NCBI RefSeq assembly: GCF_905220415.1
Contig: NC_059552.1
Location: 2,929,001-2,993,000 of the forward strand
Direction of reading: 5' to 3'
DNA from: Colias croceus
Taxonomy: Eukaryota; Arthropoda; Insecta; Lepidoptera; Pieridae
Length of the DNA: 64,000 nt
The notes below the pieces were generated by a model. That model did not search any database. It was not told the DNA's origin and was given only the letters and a program-made list of their open reading frames with translations. The translations under genes were made by a program, and so were the position numbers. Shown here in pieces: positions 58,646-64,000 of the stretch (within the stretch, counting starts at the first letter, position 1; each line of letters starts with the position of its first letter).

Positions 58646-59633
58646 TTATAAAATAAAATAACATTATTTCAGTTATAATAAAATTTAATTTATATTAAAT
58701 AAGTAAATATTTTTCTTCATAATTTTTCCAGGGAGTTGTTTTGAACATTGAGTAACAAATACATTACATATACATATATATACATTATAAAATATGCTAA
58801 CAGATAAGTAGTTAACTTCAAATAAAAACTTTAAATAAATTTTACTAAAATGTTATTTTGTGTTCATTCAATTTAATTTTATTACTAATATCTACTTTAA
58901 AATGTACCCTGTTTTTTACATATAGTAAAGTAAAAATAATAGTATTGTTTGCACCATTTATCAAAATATAACTAGGTAGTTACTTACATATTATACATAT
59001 AAATTTATGTAGCCTAAAGACTAACTTTTTTATATTAAATATATACTCTTTTAACCACTCTTTTCTTCATTAACAGTCATTGCACTTCCTAGCCTAATTT
59101 TATCACAATAATATTTAATTTTAACGGTCTAGCTAAAATAAATTAATTACTTCAATACATACGTTTGATACCTATATATTTTTAAAGATTTTATAACAAT
59201 ACAAATAACATTCGTCATTCATTAATAGCTATACACATGCAAAAAAGTTTATACTTAAATTAGATAATATTTATTATATTTGACAAATAAAAAAGGTTCA
59301 AGTGTAAATAAAATTTTAATTCCAGGAATACTAAATTATTTTGAGATCTTTCTCACAGCACACAGTACAAACGAACACTATAACAACAGACGATAAAAAT
59401 ATACCTAATCTAAACCTTATAGGTAACTTAACAACTGTAAATAGTTATTTGCCTAAGTAAAAGGGAAAATATATAAAATATTGACATAATATAAAAGCTT
59501 ATATCCTTGCTTCTATGTGGAACTATCTCCATTATTTGCTTATAGCGAGAATAATGGGCCCAGTCGCAGCTTATTTATGTCATACGTACTTAATGGCACA
59601 GTGAAATATCAAGAAAAGTAGCAATAAGGCACG
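58646..59633. other. Intergenic region and probable 3' UTR of the YEATS gene
   Basis: Very AT-rich, with many possible polyadenylation signals on the minus strand. No gene is seen. Confidence 0.5.
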
Positions 59634-60914
59634 TCATAACATTGTATAATCAGCTTGAATGTTATCTAGAGCCCCACGAAGGGAAATTGGTAGTTCCGGT
59701 ACTTTATAAATTGAATCAGAAAAAGGAGGCAATTTTATAGCCTTAGCCGATTTTTCATAACTAGTGAAGGATAAATACAACTGTGACACCCGATTGATTT
59801 CGTCTTCGGTCATCTCAACGGCGCGTAGCTGTTTCCTAAAATCGGCGTCAATTGATTCGCCGCACTTTGGACATATCTCTTCAATGACGTATTTGGAACC
59901 AGCCTTTGACACGTGTTTACATCGAAGAGGTTCAATGAATTTGTATCTTTTAGATTTGTTTACTTTTAATTCCCGTTTCTCTTCATCGGAAAGTAGCACG
60001 ACGAGTTTGTTGCCGACGCGGTCGGAGCCGCCGGCGCGGGGGATAACTTCGCCTCCACCCTTCATCAAGGCTTTATATAGTTGCTCAGTTGGATTGTTAA
60101 AGTCGTAATAAACGCACCTCGACTCGGAGCTGGCTTTGTTATTGTTTTCGATGTGGAGACTGTACCTTAGACGGATTTTCTTTGGTTTAGTGCTATACTT
60201 CAGGTACACGTGTATCGGAATGTCTATCGACGAACAGCCAGACTCCTGGATCTCATACGGCGGCTCTTGCAGCACTGGAAATGTTTACAATTGCGATGTA
60301 ATAAACTTATCCATAATAACGAACTTCTAAAAGATTTGCGTGGCAACGGACTATCGACACATGTAAGATAAGGATAATGAGCGTGTATATCATGCGACTG
60401 TTTTTAACACTATAAACATGATACGCTCAAATATAAGTTAGCATCTCATCTTATAATTAGACAAAACCTGTTCCGCTCGATTCTGTATGTTCAGCCGGTA
60501 CAGCCGATCGACTGGAAGCGAATTTACTATGAGCAGAAAATTAATCGGTTGCGACGTATTGAAATTATTATTTCTAAACGCGTGACAAAGTGATAACAAG
60601 CGAGTTAATAGCGTAATATAAATTTGGTACATGGTTGGGAACAGGTCGTTATGAATGAGTGTTTCGAAAGTCGAGACGTGGCAGGTCTGTTAGTGCGTTG
60701 ACGTCTGCACGTCATACATGGTGTTACCTCTTTTCGGATAAACGAATGCGCTCGCCGGGTGAAGATGGAAGACGACCTTGTGCACGAAGGCGCTGATGTC
60801 GCGGCCGCGCGCGCCCCGCACCCACACGCGCCAGTCGAGTGCGAGCGCGCGCCCCGACGCCGTCCGCCGCGGCTCGCACGCGTGCCCTACCTCCAGCCAC
60901 ACTCGTACACACAT
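59634..60914 (-). CDS. AF9/ENL-type YEATS domain protein, short form
   Basis: Exons 60914-60728 and 60274-59634 join in frame (GTAACA...TTTCCAG) to 275 residues. Residues 1 to about 135 are a YEATS domain: VRVWLEVGH, DWRVWVRG, FVHKVVFHLH, YPKRVLQEPPYEIQESG, and FNNPTEQLYKALMKGGGE, which are AF9/ENL hallmarks. AF9 YEATS reads acylated histone lysine through an aromatic cage. Here the position of AF9 Tyr78 is Cys76, and those of Phe28 and Phe59 also look changed. After the domain comes a region with CKH and CPKC about 20 residues apart, possibly metal-binding, and then a helical tail. The long low-complexity region and C-terminal AHD of AF9/ENL are absent. It is either a short divergent paralogue or an isoform; only two coding exons are visible. 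Confidence 0.85.
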
Positions 60915-62003
60915 CTATAACATCGTATCGAACACATGATAAATATATTCATATAACTTATCAATAAACGGCGAGCAGCTGCCGCTTGCGTCTTGTACTT
61001 CGATATTATTATTCGACACGCAGCTAATTGTTTCATTCGGAGAGTTAAATGAGTTTACCTACCTATACCTATTGAAAATATTCAATTTTTTGTAATATTC
61101 TTAAAAATAACGCTATCCTACCGATGAAAGAAGTTGTACACCTATAATGCATACTATCCACAATGAAAATGATGAAAATTTTCATTTTCTTTATTCCACT
61201 TAACTACAATTAATGTTTAAAAGCATTTAAAGGGAAAACAATGACATACCTATTATTACATTTTCATAAAGTTTAATTTGATTGTTCGTCCGGAAAACCA
61301 GTAATTCCAATTTAGATGTTAGGTTGCGTCACAAGTTTGTCTACTTCTGGCCTTGGCCGTGAATGGAAGTTGGTATGAAATCATTGTTGCGATAAAATTA
61401 AATAATAGAAGTTGCTGAGAGCAAAATCTTATGTAACAAATTACAATTCAAGGAGGCCATTGAACAATATATACGATCTTAACAATGCACATAGGTACAT
61501 TAAAAGTACTTATTCAATGAAAATGCAGTCAATGTGTCTGAATTCTGAAAACGTCGGAATATCTATCCCATAAAAAGTCCTACATTAGTTTCAATTATGC
61601 GGATACTGGATGATTAGTTCTGCCTTACTCTTATCACTTTAGGTACCTATGTAAAACAGATGTTGGCCGATTCTCAAACCTACCCGATATGCACAGAAAA
61701 TTTCACGAGAATCGGTCCAGCCGTTTTGGAGGAGTATGGTAACAATTTTAAGATTGTTACATGAGATTTTGAGATCACAGTACGGATAATAAACTATTTC
61801 TACGGTTTCCCCTTTGCAACTTACACAATGCCGAATAAAAGACTATAATTAATTTAGGGCCACACACATAATATGTTGTTATTCTTCTATGGATGCTATT
61901 ATACATAGTCAAAGTAATAGATTAATTTTTATAAAATATCGAACTTTTTTGCCACTTTTGGCATCAACATGACAATGTTTTGGCATTTGAGCTTGGCGAA
62001 CTC
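60915..62003. other. Upstream region of the YEATS gene
   Basis: No other gene is seen. At about 61660-61790 a stretch containing GAGAATCGGTCCAGCCGTTT resembles the inside of the Helitron-like elements in this window and is probably an old fragment. Confidence 0.45.
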
Positions 62004-62006
62004 TAT

Positions 62007-62282
62007 GGGCGTATTCAGAAAGAAAGCTTGAAACTTGTAAGCGCTTATCGGCGCTTGTCAATGCTGGTTCGTTCTACACAAAGGAAGCAGGTTGAAGCAG
62101 ACCAAAACAAATTTTATATGGCAGCCACCAGCATTGTTGAAGCTTGTCGGAACTTGTCGGCGCCGATCAGCGCTTATAGGCGCATGTTCATATATTTTCC
62201 TGCGCAGGTTACCAGCGCTGACAAGCGCCGATAAGCGCTTATAAGCGCTTATAAGTTTCAAGATTTCTTTCTGAATACGCCC
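62007..62282. mobile_element. MITE with GGGCGTATTCAG ends, copy 1
   Basis: Long inverted ends (GGGCGTATTCAGAAAGAAA and complement) continue into an imperfect palindrome of TAAGCGCTTAT-like units. A 3-bp duplication TAT flanks it (62004-62006 and 62283-62285). A 3-bp duplication suggests a Harbinger-type origin. Confidence 0.8.
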
Positions 62283-62339
62283 TATCTTTTTTTATTTTTT
62301 ACAGTCAATATTGTCTATGCTATAAAATATAATACCTTA

Positions 62340-62501
62340 GGGTGTATTCAGAAAGAAAGCTTGAAACTTATAAGCGCTTATCGGTGCTTGTCAATGCTGG
62401 TTTTGACAAGCTTGTCAATGCTGGTTTTGACAAGCTGGTTTGAGCATTGACAAGCGCCGATAAGCGCTTATAAGTTTCAAGCTTTCTTTCTGAATACGCC
62501 C
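62340..62501. mobile_element. MITE with GGGYGTATTCAG ends, copy 2
   Basis: A shorter relative of the neighbour, with the same inverted ends and GCGCTTAT palindromes. TTA is duplicated at 62337-62339 and 62502-62504. The middle holds a short direct repeat (GACAAGCT, TCAATGCTGG). Confidence 0.82.
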
Positions 62502-62504
62502 TTA

Positions 62505-63782
62505 CGTATTGATTCATAAATTACGAACGTATATATACGACTTCATTAATAAATATAATTTAAACATAGTCAGCATTACCAAGCGTTTTTTTAATAGGAT
62601 TCTAAACAAATAAATAAATTAGGTAATCTGTAATGACAGAATCAGTTTGTTGTTTTTTTTTTTTTTGGTTACTTCTTTTTTTATATGTTACTTTAGTAAA
62701 AAATAGAAACCTATGAGTGAAACAGTTAATAAACACATCAATAGCAAACGCTCCGGAGACCTAAGTTGAACAATCTAGGTATTTATATAACCTATGTACC
62801 TACCAAATAAATTTTAAACGTTTGAAATTTTATTATCCCACGCTATTAAAAGTAAACCTGAAGAATTATTCGCGATTCAAATTACAAAGAATCTGCTGAA
62901 TTGAAATGATTGTTACATATTTTATTGCGAAGGTTAAATTAAGGCTTATCTTCAAAACTAATCGGATAATCTAATAATAATTTCCTATATGCTTCTATTA
63001 GTTGTTATCCTTTCGAGTGTTTGCTTACCCCATAAATAAGTAACAATAATCATTATAAGGTAATGCTTTTTTCTCCAATAGCTTACAAAAACGGAAGTCA
63101 ACATTATAAAAAGGAATTTATTGCTAAATTCGAAATTATTTAGGTCATATTTTGAATAATATAAATCCTTTATACTATCTAATGTTTTTTATACAGAACA
63201 GTAAAAACAAGTTTGTTTTGTTTGTTTGTTTAAAAACAAGTTTGTTTTTACTGTTCTGTGGTTTTTTCACAGGTTTTTTAAGTATATGAATTATGGCGTC
63301 GTTCGAAAAATAGACCTTCAAGTAGTATTTACTAGGTTTCATAGATATAACGTAGCAAGAGATTGTAACCACGTCTTTACTTGTTTGGTTATCTTGGAAG
63401 ATTTCAATGGATTTGTATGTAAAAATACTAGCTAGCTACATTTAAAATGCAAAGATGCTATCTAATATTCCGCGGTACTCTACCAACGCGACACCACCAG
63501 CAGGCAGCACTCTACCATAGAACATAATCTTATCAGTTATCACAGTATTACAATATTATTTCTGAAGGATTTCCTAGGAAATATATAATAAAAGTGACTC
63601 TGTGATATTATATTCTAACGCGACACTGTGGTTTTGTTCTCACGAATTATATTGTGAACTTCCTGTGTATATGGGGTCGTACGATATTGTTATTGTACTT
63701 TAAAATTATCTTGTATATTCTAGATACTCTACTTTTTGATCCTATTACCCATAATAGGTATAAGGTAGGTTTGACCTGTACA
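62505..63782. other. Non-coding region
   Basis: AT-rich without a supported gene. A small hairpin at 63193-63259 has arms containing ACAGAACAGTAAAAACAA and its complement. Confidence 0.5.
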
Positions 63783-64000
63783 TCCTACTAATATTATAAA
63801 TGCGAAAGTTTGTATGGATGTATGGATGTTTGTTACTCTTTCACGTAAAAACTACTGAACCGATTACAATGAAATTTAGAATACATATAGAGGGTAACTT
63901 GGATTAAAACATAGGATAGTTTTTATCCCGGAAATCCCACGGGAACGGGAACTATGCGGGTTTTCCTTTGCAAACGCGGGCGAAGCCGCGGGCGGAAATC
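63783..64000 (+). mobile_element. Helitron-like element, cut by the window end
   Basis: It starts TCCTACTAATATTATAAATG after an A and reaches the hairpin GCGGGCGAAGCCGCGGGC just before the window ends. The CTAG terminus should lie within about 10 bp beyond. Confidence 0.8.

Noticed and set aside
10797..64000. The short CGGGCGAAGCCGCGGGC repeats as SINEs
   Set aside because: They have 5' TC, a 3' hairpin-CTAG, insertion between A and T and no target duplication. There is no A-rich tail or convincing Pol III promoter.
1..64000. CRISPR arrays, rRNA or tRNA genes, bacterial-type operons
   Set aside because: None was seen. Spliced genes and eukaryotic transposons rule out a prokaryotic source, and no tRNA or rRNA sequence was recognised by eye.

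Overview
The window looks like a moth or butterfly (Lepidoptera) chromosome segment. The coding genes are intron-containing and read as insect orthologues: an FKBP46-type nucleolar immunophilin starting MFWG, ribosomal protein S17, USP3, a UPF0729/C18orf32 protein and an AF9/ENL-type YEATS protein. The background is AT-rich and full of short elements with 5' TC and 3' hairpin-CTAG ends, which I read as the Helitron-like repeats typical of Lepidoptera. No assembly or database was available, so species is not assigned.

Layout. 1-1137: non-coding, with an 84-bp-arm foldback repeat. 1142-8804 (-): a complete errantivirus-type endogenous retrovirus with gag, pol and env open, LTRs differing at one base, and a 4-bp target duplication. 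8809-19686: a gene desert with a small Helitron (10797-10975), a decayed hAT transposon (16093-17446, 8-bp duplication) and some GC-richer islands. 19723-21468 (+): a two-exon gene for an unrecognised Asn/Ser-rich 540-aa protein. 23314-30802 (-): USP3 in ten coding exons, 570 aa, with introns loaded with Helitrons, a MITE and minisatellites. 30999-34246: an hAT transposon with an intact three-exon transposase (652 aa), inserted less than 200 bp upstream of the USP3 start codon. 34835-37255: a Mutator-like element with about 835-bp inverted arms and a 9-bp target duplication. 37854-38856 (-): RpS17. 39605-51666 (+): FKBP46, eight coding exons, 414 aa. Its fifth intron holds a 7.7-kb Ty3/gypsy retrotransposon, which carries an inner insertion with 171-bp arms, which in turn contains a deleted mariner-like element. 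52998-53252 (-): the UPF0729 protein. 54358-54980: a GC-rich 12-bp minisatellite. 55590-58645 (+): a 3-kb Helitron-like element that appears to carry two exons of a host gene (with one frameshift) and a degenerate minisatellite. 59634-60914 (-): the YEATS protein. 62007-62501: two related MITEs with 3-bp target duplications. 63783-64000: the start of another Helitron-like element, cut by the window end.

The host genes are housekeeping or chromatin genes (deubiquitination, translation, nucleolar folding, acyl-lysine-type reader) with no operon-like relation. The notable biology is the density and nesting of mobile elements, several resolvable to the base. The most interesting candidates are the apparently intact endogenous retrovirus, the intact hAT upstream of USP3, the Helitron starting 3 nt inside a USP3 splice donor, and the Helitron that appears to have captured gene exons.
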